Assembly (NCBI GenBank): GCA_947581865.1
Contig: CANPWA010000002.1
Span: 1 to 64,000 of the forward strand
Direction of reading: 5' to 3'
DNA length: 64,000 nucleotides
Source: an uncultured Acetatifactor sp.
GTDB lineage: Bacteria > Bacillota > Clostridia > Lachnospirales > Lachnospiraceae
The position numbers were made by a program, and so were the translations under genes. Of the stretch, positions 42,395 through 51,277 are shown piece by piece; position 1 is the stretch's first letter, and the number at the start of each line of letters is the position of its first letter. A model generated the notes under the pieces. That model worked only from the letters and a program-made list of their open reading frames with translations, was not told the origin of the DNA and ran no database searches.

Positions 42395-44170
42395 GTGAAA
42401 CAGTTTCAGATTCTCTATGACAATGACGAAGGGCTTATGGAAAAGCTGGAGGAGATCAGCCGGTGGCGCGCTTCCCATTCGGTTTCGACCGCCATATTCC
42501 GGATCTATTCGGAGGATATGGATCTAAGCCATCTGGGGCATATCTGCGATATCCTGGACCGCGGGATGCCGGATGCGCTGTATCTGGGCTGCACCACCAA
42601 CGCCAATATCATAGACGGGGCGCTGGTGAATGCCAAGATCATCTTAACCTGTACGCTGTTTGAATATGAGACGACCCGGGCGCACATCCTGCAGTTTCCG
42701 TTTTCGGAGGAAAACGCGGCGGAGGATGTGGCGGAGCTTCGGAGGTTCTGCGACGGGAATCCATGGGTTCATGCGGTGGAAATGCACGCCACCATCATGG
42801 ATATGTCCATGAAAGTCTTTTGCAGTGAAATGAGTAAGCTGCGGAAGGATATCCAGGTATTCGGAGGCGGCGCGTTCAATCCCGATATGGACGATGACAC
42901 GGCGGCTGTGTTTTCCAAGGGAAACGGCTTTCTGGAACACGGGATCGTTTTTCTTCTGCTGGGAGGGCCGGACTTCCATACCTACAGCACGTTTATTTCG
43001 GGGTGGAAACCGTTAAAGAGAAAATTCAGGGTGACCCGGGCAGACAGGGAGATCTTGTATGAGCTGGACGGCAAGCCGGCCCTGGACGTATACCGGAGAT
43101 TTTTAAACATCAACAAAAACGACAGGTTCTTTTCCAATACGCTGGAATTTCCCCTTTTTCTGGAGCATGGCAGTGTGGATATCCTGCGCTGCCCTCTGGC
43201 GGCCAATGAGGATGATTCCCTTGTGATGTCCTCCGACATGGAAGAAGACGCGATCGTCCGGCTGGCTTACGGGGATCCGGAGACCATTCTTGCCAGCATC
43301 CGGGAGGATGGTCAGAAGATCGCGGACTTTCAGCCCCAGGTGATACAGACTTTTTCCTGTGCGGCCAGAAGGGCGTTCTGGGGCGATGAAAATATCAGCA
43401 ACGAGACGGTTTTGTTTAACCGTGTCGCGCCCACGACGGGTTTTTACACCCACGGGGAATTTCTGCGTATAGAGGGCGATATGCTCAATTTCAACGTGAC
43501 CCTTGTGATCGTCGCCATGCGGGAGGGCGATATGCCTGAGGCAAAAGCAAGAGTGGACGTGGCCAAAGCGCAGCGCGACCACGACAATGACGAAAAGATA
43601 CCCATCATCCGGCGGTTTGTGTCCTTTATCGAGGCATCCACCGCGGAGCTGGAAGAAATGAATATGAAGCTTGCCCTCAGCTCCGTCACGGACGGGCTGA
43701 CGGGGCTTTATAACCGCGGGGAGATCGAGAGACAGATCCGGGGAACATTGGAAAAGTGGAAAAAGAGGGGCTGTCAGGGGAATATTTCCCTGATCATGCT
43801 GGATATCGATAACTTCAAAAAGGTGAACGACGGATATGGGCACAAAGAGGGGGATCATGTGATCCAGACCCTGGCAGATGTCCTCAGGAAGACCACGACG
43901 GGGGTGCATTCCTGTTCCATCGGCCGCTGGGGGGGCGAGGAATTTATGGTGTTGCTGTCGGACAGCAGCGCGGATGCCGCGGCGGCTCTGGCAGAGACGA
44001 TCCGCCGGGAATTTGCCTCCGTTTCCTACGAAACCGCAGGCTGCCAGACCGTCAGTATCGGAGTGACCCAGGCCGGGGACGAAGACGCGGACGCGCTTTA
44101 CAGCAGAGTGGATAAGGCTCTTTACATGGCCAAGGCAGCCGGTAAAGATCAGGTGGTAAGGCTGGATTAG
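42395..44170 (+). CDS. FIST-domain sensor diguanylate cyclase
   Basis: The 591-residue cytosolic protein joins FIST-N/FIST-C sensor domains (about 1-400) to a GGDEF domain (about 430-591). FIST domains are thought to bind small ligands such as amino acids. The cyclase part has LTDGLTGLYNRGEIE, MLDIDNFKKVNDGYGHKEGD and active-site GGEEF (about 512), so c-di-GMP synthesis is likely. A GTG start at 42395 with AGGAGG 8 bases upstream replaces the upstream ATG at 42224, which lies in the tRNA terminator. A PAS-GGDEF-EAL gene follows 20 bp later. Confidence 0.88.
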   Translation: MKQFQILYDNDEGLMEKLEEISRWRASHSVSTAIFRIYSEDMDLSHLGHICDILDRGMPDALYLGCTTNANIIDGALVNAKIILTCTLFEYETTRAHILQFPFSEENAAEDVAELRRFCDGNPWVHAVEMHATIMDMSMKVFCSEMSKLRKDIQVFGGGAFNPDMDDDTAAVFSKGNGFLEHGIVFLLLGGPDFHTYSTFISGWKPLKRKFRVTRADREILYELDGKPALDVYRRFLNINKNDRFFSNTLEFPLFLEHGSVDILRCPLAANEDDSLVMSSDMEEDAIVRLAYGDPETILASIREDGQKIADFQPQVIQTFSCAARRAFWGDENISNETVLFNRVAPTTGFYTHGEFLRIEGDMLNFNVTLVIVAMREGDMPEAKARVDVAKAQRDHDNDEKIPIIRRFVSFIEASTAELEEMNMKLALSSVTDGLTGLYNRGEIERQIRGTLEKWKKRGCQGNISLIMLDIDNFKKVNDGYGHKEGDHVIQTLADVLRKTTTGVHSCSIGRWGGEEFMVLLSDSSADAAAALAETIRREFASVSYETAGCQTVSIGVTQAGDEDADALYSRVDKALYMAKAAGKDQVVRLD

Positions 44171-44190
44171 GAAAGGTTGAAGGGGATAGT

Positions 44191-45861
44191 ATGAGCGATG
44201 TTTTCAACAATGAACTGTTTGAAGCGTTTGCCGCGGCATCGGACAATGTATACATCTATGTGTGCGATATGCGGACCGACATTTCCCGGTGGTCCAAATC
44301 TGCCATAGAGTATTTCGGTCTGGATAAAGAGTATCTGGAGGACGCGGCGAATGTATGGGCGCAGCACATCCATCCGGATGATCTGGCGGTCTATATGGAG
44401 GATATCACGGGGGTGTTCTCCGGCGCGAAGAAGTATCATGACTGCCAGTACCGGGCGCGGAACGCGGCGGGCAGATATGTCTGGGTGGAGTGTAAGGGCA
44501 GTGTGATCCGGGACGGGGAGGGCAATCCCGTCATTTTCGCCGGGCTGATGACGAGGATAGACGGGCAGAGCAAATACGATTCCCTGACGGGGCTTCTGAC
44601 CACCCATGAGCTGCATGGGTTTGATTTCGCCGCGCAGCCCGGGATCGCGCTGCTCATCGGTATGGACGGATTCCGGAAGATCATCAGCAGTTACGGATAC
44701 AATGTGGGGGACGAGATCCTGGTCAGGTTCGCCAGGGAGATCCGGGATCTGTGTAAGCCCGGATGGAAGGCGCTGCGGTTCAGCGGGGATGAATTTCTGG
44801 TCGTCGCGTTTGGCGCCGGGCGAGAGGAAGTGACGGATTTTTATAAGGAGATCTGTCAGAGGACAGAGATGACGGAGCTGGAGGACGGGCGCAGGGTCGG
44901 CGTTTCCATATCTGCCGGCGGCGTATTCTTTCCCGCGGATGCCGACATGAGGGACATCCTCATCAATAAACTGGAGCATTCCATAGAGTACGCCAAGAAT
45001 CATCAGAGAGGAGACCTCGTCTTTTTCTCGGACGAGATCGCCAGAGAGCATGAGAGAAGTCTCGCGCTGCGGGAGGATTTAAAGCAGTGCATCAAAAATG
45101 ATTTTAAGGGATTTGAGCTGTATTTCCAGCCCTTTGTCGATCCGGATACGGGCGCGATCGCGGGCTGTGAGTGCCTGCTGCGCTGGCAGGGGGAAAGGAT
45201 CAGGGATTCCTATCCGATGGAGTTTATCAAGGTCCTGGAGGATTATGGCGATATCCGTGAAGTAGGTTTCTGGGTGATGGATCAGGCCATGAGGCAGCAG
45301 GCGGCATGGCGGGAGCGGTACGGGGAGCTGCAGATGAGCTTTAACGTATCGTATCAGCAGCTTATGGACGATACCTTTGAGGAAAAGGCGGTTTCCTGTC
45401 TGGAAAAGTACGGAGTTCATCCGGAATCGATCATCATTGAACTCACGGAGAGCTGTCAGGTGGACGCTCCCAAAGAACTTGCCGCCATCTTCGACAGGCT
45501 GCGGGCGCAGGGCTTTAAGATGGCGCTGGACGATTTCGGAACGGCGTATGCGTCCATGGAGATCCTGAAATGGCTGCATGTGGATTATATCAAGGTGGAG
45601 CATTCCTTTGTCCGGGAGCTGGCCAAGCCGGGACATGACATAGACTATGTGATCATTGACAGCCTGTTGGAAATGTGCAGGCGCCTGGGATGCAGTTCCA
45701 TTATAGAGGGCGTGGAAAACGCTAAGGTGGCGGATATTGTGAAGGAACTGAACGCTACGCTTTTGCAGGGATATTTTTATTCCCATCCGGTCTGCCGGGA
45801 GGAGTTTGAGAAACTGTTGGAGCAGGGGGGAAAACTTTCGGTTCCCCATGCTGCCACATAA
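44191..45861 (+). CDS. PAS-GGDEF-EAL protein, probable c-di-GMP phosphodiesterase
   Basis: The 556-residue protein has an N-terminal PAS-like domain (about 10-125), a GGDEF domain whose signature is SGDEF (about 198-202), so cyclase activity is doubtful, and an EAL domain (about 300-545). The EAL motif is written ECLLRW, keeping the metal-binding Glu. NVSYQQ, IELTES, DDFGTAYAS and EGVEN motifs are present, while the usual IKIDRSF is IKVEHSF. A working phosphodiesterase is likely but the changed Asp should be tested. It forms a synthesis/degradation pair with the FIST-GGDEF gene. Confidence 0.85.
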   Translation: MSDVFNNELFEAFAAASDNVYIYVCDMRTDISRWSKSAIEYFGLDKEYLEDAANVWAQHIHPDDLAVYMEDITGVFSGAKKYHDCQYRARNAAGRYVWVECKGSVIRDGEGNPVIFAGLMTRIDGQSKYDSLTGLLTTHELHGFDFAAQPGIALLIGMDGFRKIISSYGYNVGDEILVRFAREIRDLCKPGWKALRFSGDEFLVVAFGAGREEVTDFYKEICQRTEMTELEDGRRVGVSISAGGVFFPADADMRDILINKLEHSIEYAKNHQRGDLVFFSDEIAREHERSLALREDLKQCIKNDFKGFELYFQPFVDPDTGAIAGCECLLRWQGERIRDSYPMEFIKVLEDYGDIREVGFWVMDQAMRQQAAWRERYGELQMSFNVSYQQLMDDTFEEKAVSCLEKYGVHPESIIIELTESCQVDAPKELAAIFDRLRAQGFKMALDDFGTAYASMEILKWLHVDYIKVEHSFVRELAKPGHDIDYVIIDSLLEMCRRLGCSSIIEGVENAKVADIVKELNATLLQGYFYSHPVCREEFEKLLEQGGKLSVPHAAT

Positions 45862-45921
45862 GTCTGCCGGGACCGGGCTTGTCCTGCAAAAGAGAGATGA
45901 TTTAATTGGGGAGGAAGAAAA

Positions 45922-46251
45922 ATGGTTCCTTATGTAAAACTGGACGAACTGATGAGACAGGAGGGAGAAAAGACGGGATACACGCTGCTGGATGAAAGAC
46001 ACGGCTGTGTGAACGGATGCCGCATGGGCATTTCCGTCTATACCTATGACGAGTACGGAAAGGGAAGCGCACACGAGGATCAGGAGGGATTTTTTGTGCT
46101 GGAGGGGCGCGGATCTGCCCTGATCGGCGGAGAAGAGCTGGTCATGGAGCCGGGCATGGCATTCCTGGTGCCTGCGGGCGTGGTTCACGCCATGAAACGT
46201 GACCCGGAGTATGAGTTTTGTAAGGTGCTCTGGTTTCATGGAGCCGTTTGA
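45922..46251 (+). CDS. Small cupin-domain protein
   Basis: The 109-residue protein is a single cupin barrel. The first cupin motif is partly visible (AHEDQEGFFVLEGRGSALIGGEE, about 51-73), and the second as PAGVVHAMK (about 85-93), retaining a His. Loss of one of the usual paired His residues suggests a weak metal site. Its ligand is unknown. The ATG follows GGGGAGGAAG. azlC starts 171 bp downstream; that gap holds a 6-bp hairpin and no clear gene. Confidence 0.78.
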   Translation: MVPYVKLDELMRQEGEKTGYTLLDERHGCVNGCRMGISVYTYDEYGKGSAHEDQEGFFVLEGRGSALIGGEELVMEPGMAFLVPAGVVHAMKRDPEYEFCKVLWFHGAV

Positions 46252-46422
46252 TAAGCGGGGAAAGACTGACCGATCTTATGGGGTCGGTCTGTGCCGCCCC
46301 GGTTTCCCATTCCCGAAAAATCCTGCGCAAGGATCCTTTATACGACCGCGGGAAGCTGCCGGAAACAGAGAGACAAGACACCGGGGAGACGCTGCGGATT
46401 GCGTTCAGGAAGGAGCAGGGAA

Positions 46423-47136
46423 GTGAAGGGGCATTTTATGGAAGGGCTGAAAGACGGTGTGCCGATTGCGCTTGGCTATCTGTCCGTCAGTTTCAGTGTG
46501 GGGATCATGGCGCTGAAGGAAGGGATCAATGTCTTTCAGGGAGCCCTCATGAGTCTTACCAATATGACCAGCGCGGGGCAGTTCGCCGGCATTACCATCA
46601 TTGGGGCGGGAGGAACCCTTCTGGAGCTGGTTCTGACACAGCTTATCATCAATCTGCGCTATGCGTTGATGAGTCTGTCGCTGTCACAGAAACTGCCGGA
46701 GGAAATGCCGGTCTGGCAGCGCATGGTGGTAGCCTTTGCCAATACGGATGAGATTTTTGCGGTGGCTATGGGGCATACGGGCAGCCTTACGTTCTCCTAT
46801 ATGGTGGGAATGCAGTGCCTGCCGATCCTTGGATGGACCGGCGGAACGGTGCTGGGAGCGGTGGCAGGGCAGGTCCTGCCGCCTGCCATAGGCAGCGCGT
46901 TAAGCCTGGCATTATATGGGATGTTTATTGCGGTAGTGGTTCCTGCCGCCGTCACAATACGACCGGTGTTGTGGGTGGCTCTGATGGCGGCATTTTTCAG
47001 TTGTATGATCTGTTATATCCCACTGTTTTCGGGAATTTCGGCGGGGATGTCGATCATTATCTGCACGATCCTTGCCTCCGCGATCGGGGCGCTGTTGTTC
47101 CCGGTTCCACAGGAGACGGATAAAAAAGAGGCTTGA
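46423..47136 (+). CDS. azlC: AzlC-family branched-chain amino acid exporter, large subunit
   Basis: AzlC with AzlD forms a branched-chain amino acid exporter. The 237-residue membrane protein has about seven helices and family landmarks LKDGVPIALGYLSVSFSVGI near the start and MTSAGQFAGI (about 45-54), then LRYALMSLSLSQKL. A GTG start at 46423 lies 7 bases after AGGAG; ATG 46438 is an alternative. A much longer frame from 46291 lacks similarity in its first 44 residues. azlD follows after 4 bp. Confidence 0.88.
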   Translation: MKGHFMEGLKDGVPIALGYLSVSFSVGIMALKEGINVFQGALMSLTNMTSAGQFAGITIIGAGGTLLELVLTQLIINLRYALMSLSLSQKLPEEMPVWQRMVVAFANTDEIFAVAMGHTGSLTFSYMVGMQCLPILGWTGGTVLGAVAGQVLPPAIGSALSLALYGMFIAVVVPAAVTIRPVLWVALMAAFFSCMICYIPLFSGISAGMSIIICTILASAIGALLFPVPQETDKKEA

Positions 47137-47140
47137 TAAA

Positions 47141-47458
47141 ATGATTTATCTGTATATTCTGGTCATGGCGCTGGTGACTTATCTCATCCGCATGATCCCA
47201 TTGACCGTTTTCCGACAAAAGATCACCAATCCGTGGATCTGTTCTTTTTTGTATTATGTTCCCTATGCCTGTCTGACGGCAATGACCGTACCGACGGTCT
47301 TTTATGCCACGGAGAGTCTGCCGGGAGCGCTTGCCGGCGTGGCGGCAGCCCTCATACTGGCCTGCTGCCGCAGAAATCTGGTTACGGTGGCGGCGGGAGC
47401 GTGTCTGACGGTTTATATTGTGGAGCAGTTTATGACTTTGTTCGGAAACATATTTTGA
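47141..47458 (+). CDS. azlD: AzlD-family branched-chain amino acid exporter, small subunit
   Basis: The 105-residue protein has three to four transmembrane helices and the AzlD pattern: ALVTYLIRMIPLTVFR (about 8-23), FLYYVPYACLTAMTVP (about 34-49) and a C-terminal hydrophobic half. It partners the preceding AzlC, with only 4 bp between the genes. AAGAGG lies 9 bases upstream of the ATG. Confidence 0.87.
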   Translation: MIYLYILVMALVTYLIRMIPLTVFRQKITNPWICSFLYYVPYACLTAMTVPTVFYATESLPGALAGVAAALILACCRRNLVTVAAGACLTVYIVEQFMTLFGNIF

Positions 47459-47501
47459 TTTAGACATCATTGAGACATGAATCAATAGAAAAGAGGTTAT
47501 A

Positions 47502-49439
47502 ATGTCATTTGAAGAATACGCTGATGCGTTAAAGATGGGGCAAAAAGCATACCGTGCCCATTTGCAGAAAGGGGATTACCCCTATCTGCCGGCTCTGGAT
47601 GAGATTTTGTCTTTTACCAAAGTGGAATATGAAGTCAATCTCGGTCTGTGCGAGATCCCCATGGAGCTGATCGTGGGTACCCGGACGAGAGGCAGGACCA
47701 ATGCCTTTGCGTCCAATTTCATGCCCCTTTTAGCCCTCAACACGGAATTTTCCAACAAATGGGTACAGCTTTGTACCTCCCTGCAGGAGGAGGGACTGCG
47801 CGATCCCGTGAAGGTTTACGAATTTATGAACCGTTTCTATGTGCTGGAGGGCAATAAGCGGGTCAGCGTCCTCAAGTATCTGGATGCGTACAGTATTCCC
47901 TGTTCCGTGATCCGTGTGGTTCCTAAGCGCACGGACACAAAAGAAAGCCAGATTTATTATGAATTCCTGGATTTCTATGCGGTTGCCAATATCAATTATA
48001 TCTATTTCAGTGAACCCGGACGGTTTGCTGAACTTCTGGACAGGATAGGCACTCCCAAGGGGGAAGTCTGGACATCGGACGACCGTCTGGAATTCAGCGA
48101 CATTTATATCCGTTTTCGGAAGATCTTCGAGGCAAAGGGCGGAAAAAAACTTCCCATTACCGTGGGAGATGCCCTCTTAACCTATATTACCATATTCGGG
48201 TATCAGGAGACAAAGCAGAAAAGCTCCCAGGAAATAAAGAATGATCTCTCCAAGATCTGGGAGGAATTTCTGGTATTGACGGAGGAGAAGTCCATAGAGC
48301 TGTTTATGGAACCGCCTGAGGAAAACACTTCCTCCAATCTCTACAAGAATCTGCTGAACCGGATCCTGCCCGACAATGCCAATAAGCTAAAGATCGCTTT
48401 TTTTTACGAAAAGACCCACAGGACCTCCAGCTGGACCTACAGTCATGAACTGGGGCGTCTGTATCTGGAGAATATCTTTCCCGGACAGGTGGAGACGAAG
48501 ACCTTTGAAAGCATTGTAGCCGGTGAGAACGATCTGGAAAAAATGGAGGAGGCGATCCGGGATGGGTATCAGCTGCTCTTTACCACCAGCCCGGTGATGA
48601 TACCTTCCAGCTTAAAGATTGCCGCGAGCTATCCGGATGTGAAGATTTTGAATTGTTCATTGAATCTTTCCCATCCTACCCTGCGGACGTATTATGCAAG
48701 AATGTATGAGGCAAAGTTTCTGGCAGGCGCCATTGCAGGTTCCCTGACGACCACGAACAAGATAGGTTACATCGCCGACTATCCGATTTACGGCATGGCT
48801 GCGAATATCAATGCCTTTGCTCTGGGCGCCAGGATGGTGAACCCCAATGCGAAGGTTTATCTGGACTGGAGTACGCTAAAGGATCGGGACGTGGAGATCG
48901 TCCATGACCCTGAGATCAATTATATCATAGACCGGGATATGAAATCCCCTGACAGTACCACCAGACATTTCGGGCTTTATTGTGTCAGCCAGGAAAAGCC
49001 CGACAATCTGGCGATGCCTACCTGGCACTGGGGGAAACTTTATGAAAAAATTGTCCGCATCGTACTGAACGGAAACTGGAGGGAGGATGACGTCAGCTCA
49101 GGCAACCGTGCCATCAGTTACTGGTGGGGCATGGCATCCGGTGTGGTTGATTTAATCTGTTCCCAGAATCTCCCGCAGGGAACAAGGAGGCTGGTAGATC
49201 TGCTCCATAACAATATCTGTTCGGAGCTGCTGCTTCCCTTTTCCGGCGAACTGCGCAGTCAGGACGGGACCGTCATGAACAGAGCCGACGAGATCATTGC
49301 GCCCCAGGAGATCATCACCATGGACTGGCTGGTGGATAATGTGGTGGGCAGGATCCCGTTGATCACCGATCTGACGGAGGAAGCCCAGGCGGTTGCAAAA
49401 ATGCAGGGATTGAACAAAACCCAGACTCCGGAAGTCTGA
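47502..49439 (+). CDS. ParB-like domain fused to a BMP (PnrA-type) ligand-binding domain
   Basis: The 645-residue protein has an unusual pair of domains. Residues about 45-150 look like a ParB/sulfiredoxin-type fold: IPMELIVGTRTRGR, a PLLALN stretch, then DPVKVYEFMNRFYVLEGNKRVSVLKYL, the GNKRVSV box being typical. Residues about 295-560 are a basic membrane protein (PnrA/BMP) domain, with YEAKFLAGAIAGSL and NKIGYIADYP (about 407-430); such domains bind nucleosides outside the cell. There is no signal peptide or lipobox, so the protein should be cytosolic. An intracellular nucleoside-type sensor is an inference. A phosphoesterase gene follows 45 bp later. Confidence 0.82.
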   Translation: MSFEEYADALKMGQKAYRAHLQKGDYPYLPALDEILSFTKVEYEVNLGLCEIPMELIVGTRTRGRTNAFASNFMPLLALNTEFSNKWVQLCTSLQEEGLRDPVKVYEFMNRFYVLEGNKRVSVLKYLDAYSIPCSVIRVVPKRTDTKESQIYYEFLDFYAVANINYIYFSEPGRFAELLDRIGTPKGEVWTSDDRLEFSDIYIRFRKIFEAKGGKKLPITVGDALLTYITIFGYQETKQKSSQEIKNDLSKIWEEFLVLTEEKSIELFMEPPEENTSSNLYKNLLNRILPDNANKLKIAFFYEKTHRTSSWTYSHELGRLYLENIFPGQVETKTFESIVAGENDLEKMEEAIRDGYQLLFTTSPVMIPSSLKIAASYPDVKILNCSLNLSHPTLRTYYARMYEAKFLAGAIAGSLTTTNKIGYIADYPIYGMAANINAFALGARMVNPNAKVYLDWSTLKDRDVEIVHDPEINYIIDRDMKSPDSTTRHFGLYCVSQEKPDNLAMPTWHWGKLYEKIVRIVLNGNWREDDVSSGNRAISYWWGMASGVVDLICSQNLPQGTRRLVDLLHNNICSELLLPFSGELRSQDGTVMNRADEIIAPQEIITMDWLVDNVVGRIPLITDLTEEAQAVAKMQGLNKTQTPEV

Positions 49440-49484
49440 CAAAATACCGGTGACGGAAACTTCTAAGAAAAGAGGAAACCTCCG

Positions 49485-50114
49485 ATGAAAGTCTTGGCAC
49501 TCGCTGACCAGGAATCCAAATTTATGTGGGATTATTTTGAAAAGAGCTGTCTGGAGGGAATCGACCTGATTCTCTCCTGCGGAGATTTAAATCCCCAGTA
49601 TCTTTCGTTCCTGGCCACCTTTACCCATGCGCCGATCCTGTATGTACGCGGTAACCATGATGATCCGTATGATGAGACTCCGCCGGAGGGGTGTATCTGC
49701 ATTGAGGATGAAATCTATGTGCACCAGGGGGTCCGCATCTTGGGGCTGGGCGGTTCCATGCGCTATAAGTCGGGGAAAAACCAGTACACCCCGTCCCAGA
49801 TGCGCAGGCGAGTCTGGAAACTGTGGTGGAAGATCAAATACCATAAGGGGTTCGATATCCTGCTGACCCATTCGCCGGCGTACCGGCTCAACGACGGGGA
49901 GGATCTGCCCCACATGGGTTTTGATGTGTTCAATGATCTGCTCGACAAATATAAACCGGCTTTTTTCGTCCATGGGCATGTGCATATGAATTATGGGAGA
50001 AAATATCCGCGCCTGTGCACTTATAACGAGACTCAGGTTGTCAACGCATATGAAAAATATATCTTTGAGATACGGCAGGGGAAAACGGGAATCGAATCCG
50101 CTGCCGGAAAATAG
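49485..50114 (+). CDS. Calcineurin-like metallophosphoesterase with altered first motif
   Basis: The 209-residue protein shows metallophosphoesterase motifs SCGDLN (about 31-36), RGNHDD (about 55-60), THSPAY (about 129) and HGHVH (about 164-168). The first motif, normally D-x-H, is DQES (about 8-11), so one metal ligand is replaced by Glu. Substrate unknown; no signal peptide. GAGGAAACCTC around the ribosome binding site can fold, which may lower translation. It lies directly behind the ParB-BMP gene and may act in the same pathway. Confidence 0.82.
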   Translation: MKVLALADQESKFMWDYFEKSCLEGIDLILSCGDLNPQYLSFLATFTHAPILYVRGNHDDPYDETPPEGCICIEDEIYVHQGVRILGLGGSMRYKSGKNQYTPSQMRRRVWKLWWKIKYHKGFDILLTHSPAYRLNDGEDLPHMGFDVFNDLLDKYKPAFFVHGHVHMNYGRKYPRLCTYNETQVVNAYEKYIFEIRQGKTGIESAAGK

Positions 50115-50142
50115 ATCTGTTTGTTTGCAGGGAGGGATGATC

Positions 50143-50649
50143 ATGTTAAAAGCGGGAACGAAGGCGCCGGCATTCATGCTGCCGGATCAGAATGGAGAGA
50201 TTCATACTTTAGAGCAGTATAGGGGGAAAAAGGTTATTTTGTATTTTTACCCAAAGGATAACACCCCCGGCTGCACGAAACAGGCCTGCGGGTTTGCACA
50301 GAGATATCCGCAGTTTACGGAAAAGGGCGCGGTGGTCATCGGGATCAGCAAAGATACCGTGGCATCCCACAAGAAGTTTGAGGAGAAATATTCCCTCCCG
50401 TTTACCATACTCTCTGATCCGGAGCTGACAGCCATCAAGGCCTATGACGTATGGAAGGAAAAGAAAAATTATGGGAAAGTATCCATGGGAGTGGTGCGCA
50501 CCACCTATCTGATCGACGAGAACGGGGTCATCCTCGACGCCAATGACAGGGTGAAAGCCGCAGAGGATCCGGAGAAAATGCTGGATATATTGAGCCCGGA
50601 ACAGGAGGGCGCTCTGCCGGCTGAAGCGAAAGACATTGACTTTCAATAA
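50143..50649 (+). CDS. bcp: Thioredoxin-dependent peroxiredoxin, Bcp/PrxQ type
   Basis: The 168-residue protein reduces peroxides using thioredoxin. It has the Bcp/PrxQ motif YPKDNTPGCTKQACGF with the peroxidatic Cys and a second Cys five positions later as likely resolving Cys. A later TYLIDENGVI segment is typical of the thioredoxin fold. ATG 50143 is preferred because GGAGGG ends 6 bases before it; ATG 50137 abuts the site. The last 15 residues are an acidic extension. Its stop region carries the promoter of the next gene. Confidence 0.93.
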   Translation: MLKAGTKAPAFMLPDQNGEIHTLEQYRGKKVILYFYPKDNTPGCTKQACGFAQRYPQFTEKGAVVIGISKDTVASHKKFEEKYSLPFTILSDPELTAIKAYDVWKEKKNYGKVSMGVVRTTYLIDENGVILDANDRVKAAEDPEKMLDILSPEQEGALPAEAKDIDFQ

Positions 50650-50664
50650 AAAACGGTTTACAAT
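50636..50664 (+). promoter_or_regulatory. Promoter of the ACT-domain gene
   Basis: TTGACT (50636-50641), 17-bp spacer, TACAAT (50659-50664). The -35 overlaps the last codons of bcp. Confidence 0.8.
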
Positions 50665-50713
50665 GTTCTCTGAAATTTATATGCCGCTTTCGGCGGGGGA
50701 TTGAGAGGAATGT

Positions 50714-51115
50714 ATGAAACAGGTTTCCATATACGCAGAAAATAAAAAAGGCACCATGCAGAAAATTACGGGTATCTTGCTCGAACAGGGCATCAATATC
50801 TTAGGCTCCGTCACCAATGACAGCGCGGAATATGGTATCGTGCGCATGGTGGTTTCCGATGCGGAGACGGCGTCGGAGGCTCTTTTGAAGGAAGGATTTA
50901 TCTGCCGTATGACGGAGGTCATCGGCGTGGAAGTGGAGGATGAGGTCGGCAACCTCAACAGGATGCTCACGATCCTCATGGACAGTAATATCAGTGTGGA
51001 TTATCTGTATCTGTCCTTTAACCGTGATTCCGGCAAACCCATTATGGTTTTCCACTGTGAGGATATTCTGGAAGTGAGGGCATGTCTGGAATCCAAGGGC
51101 TATCATGTGCTGTAG
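50714..51115 (+). CDS. Tandem ACT-domain protein
   Basis: The 133-residue protein consists of two ACT domains (about 3-65 and 70-133), recognisable by VSIYAENKKGTMQKITGILLEQGIN and EVEDEVGNLNRMLTILMDSNIS-type sequences. Stand-alone ACT pairs are amino acid-binding regulators. It has its own promoter and terminator, so it is monocistronic. The ligand is unknown; similar proteins are sometimes annotated as acetolactate synthase-like regulators without proof. Confidence 0.85.
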   Translation: MKQVSIYAENKKGTMQKITGILLEQGINILGSVTNDSAEYGIVRMVVSDAETASEALLKEGFICRMTEVIGVEVEDEVGNLNRMLTILMDSNISVDYLYLSFNRDSGKPIMVFHCEDILEVRACLESKGYHVL

Positions 51116-51130
51116 TCGATTGGAGGACGC

Positions 51131-51170
51131 CGGAGGAATCACGGACATTGTGATTTCTCCGTTTTTATTT
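51131..51170 (+). terminator. Rho-independent terminator of the ACT gene
   Basis: CGGAGGAATCAC (51131-51142) pairs with GTGATTTCTCCG (51150-51161), one G-U pair, followed by TTTTTATTT. Confidence 0.93.
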
Positions 51171-51277
51171 ATGAAAAGGCAGTGAGAGGGCGATCCTGCC
51201 GGCGGGAAGAGCCAAGGGAAACGGAGAAAGAAGCGGAGAAAGAAGCGGGCAACAATAAAAATATGAAGGATAAACGT

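Noticed and set aside
46268..46289. Hairpin between the cupin gene and azlC as a terminator
   Set aside because: GACCGA/TCGGTC is a 6-bp stem with a 10-base loop and no following T run.
46248..46751. Open frame overlapping the start of azlC
   Set aside because: It is in another frame, overlaps 300 bp of azlC and shows no recognisable family.
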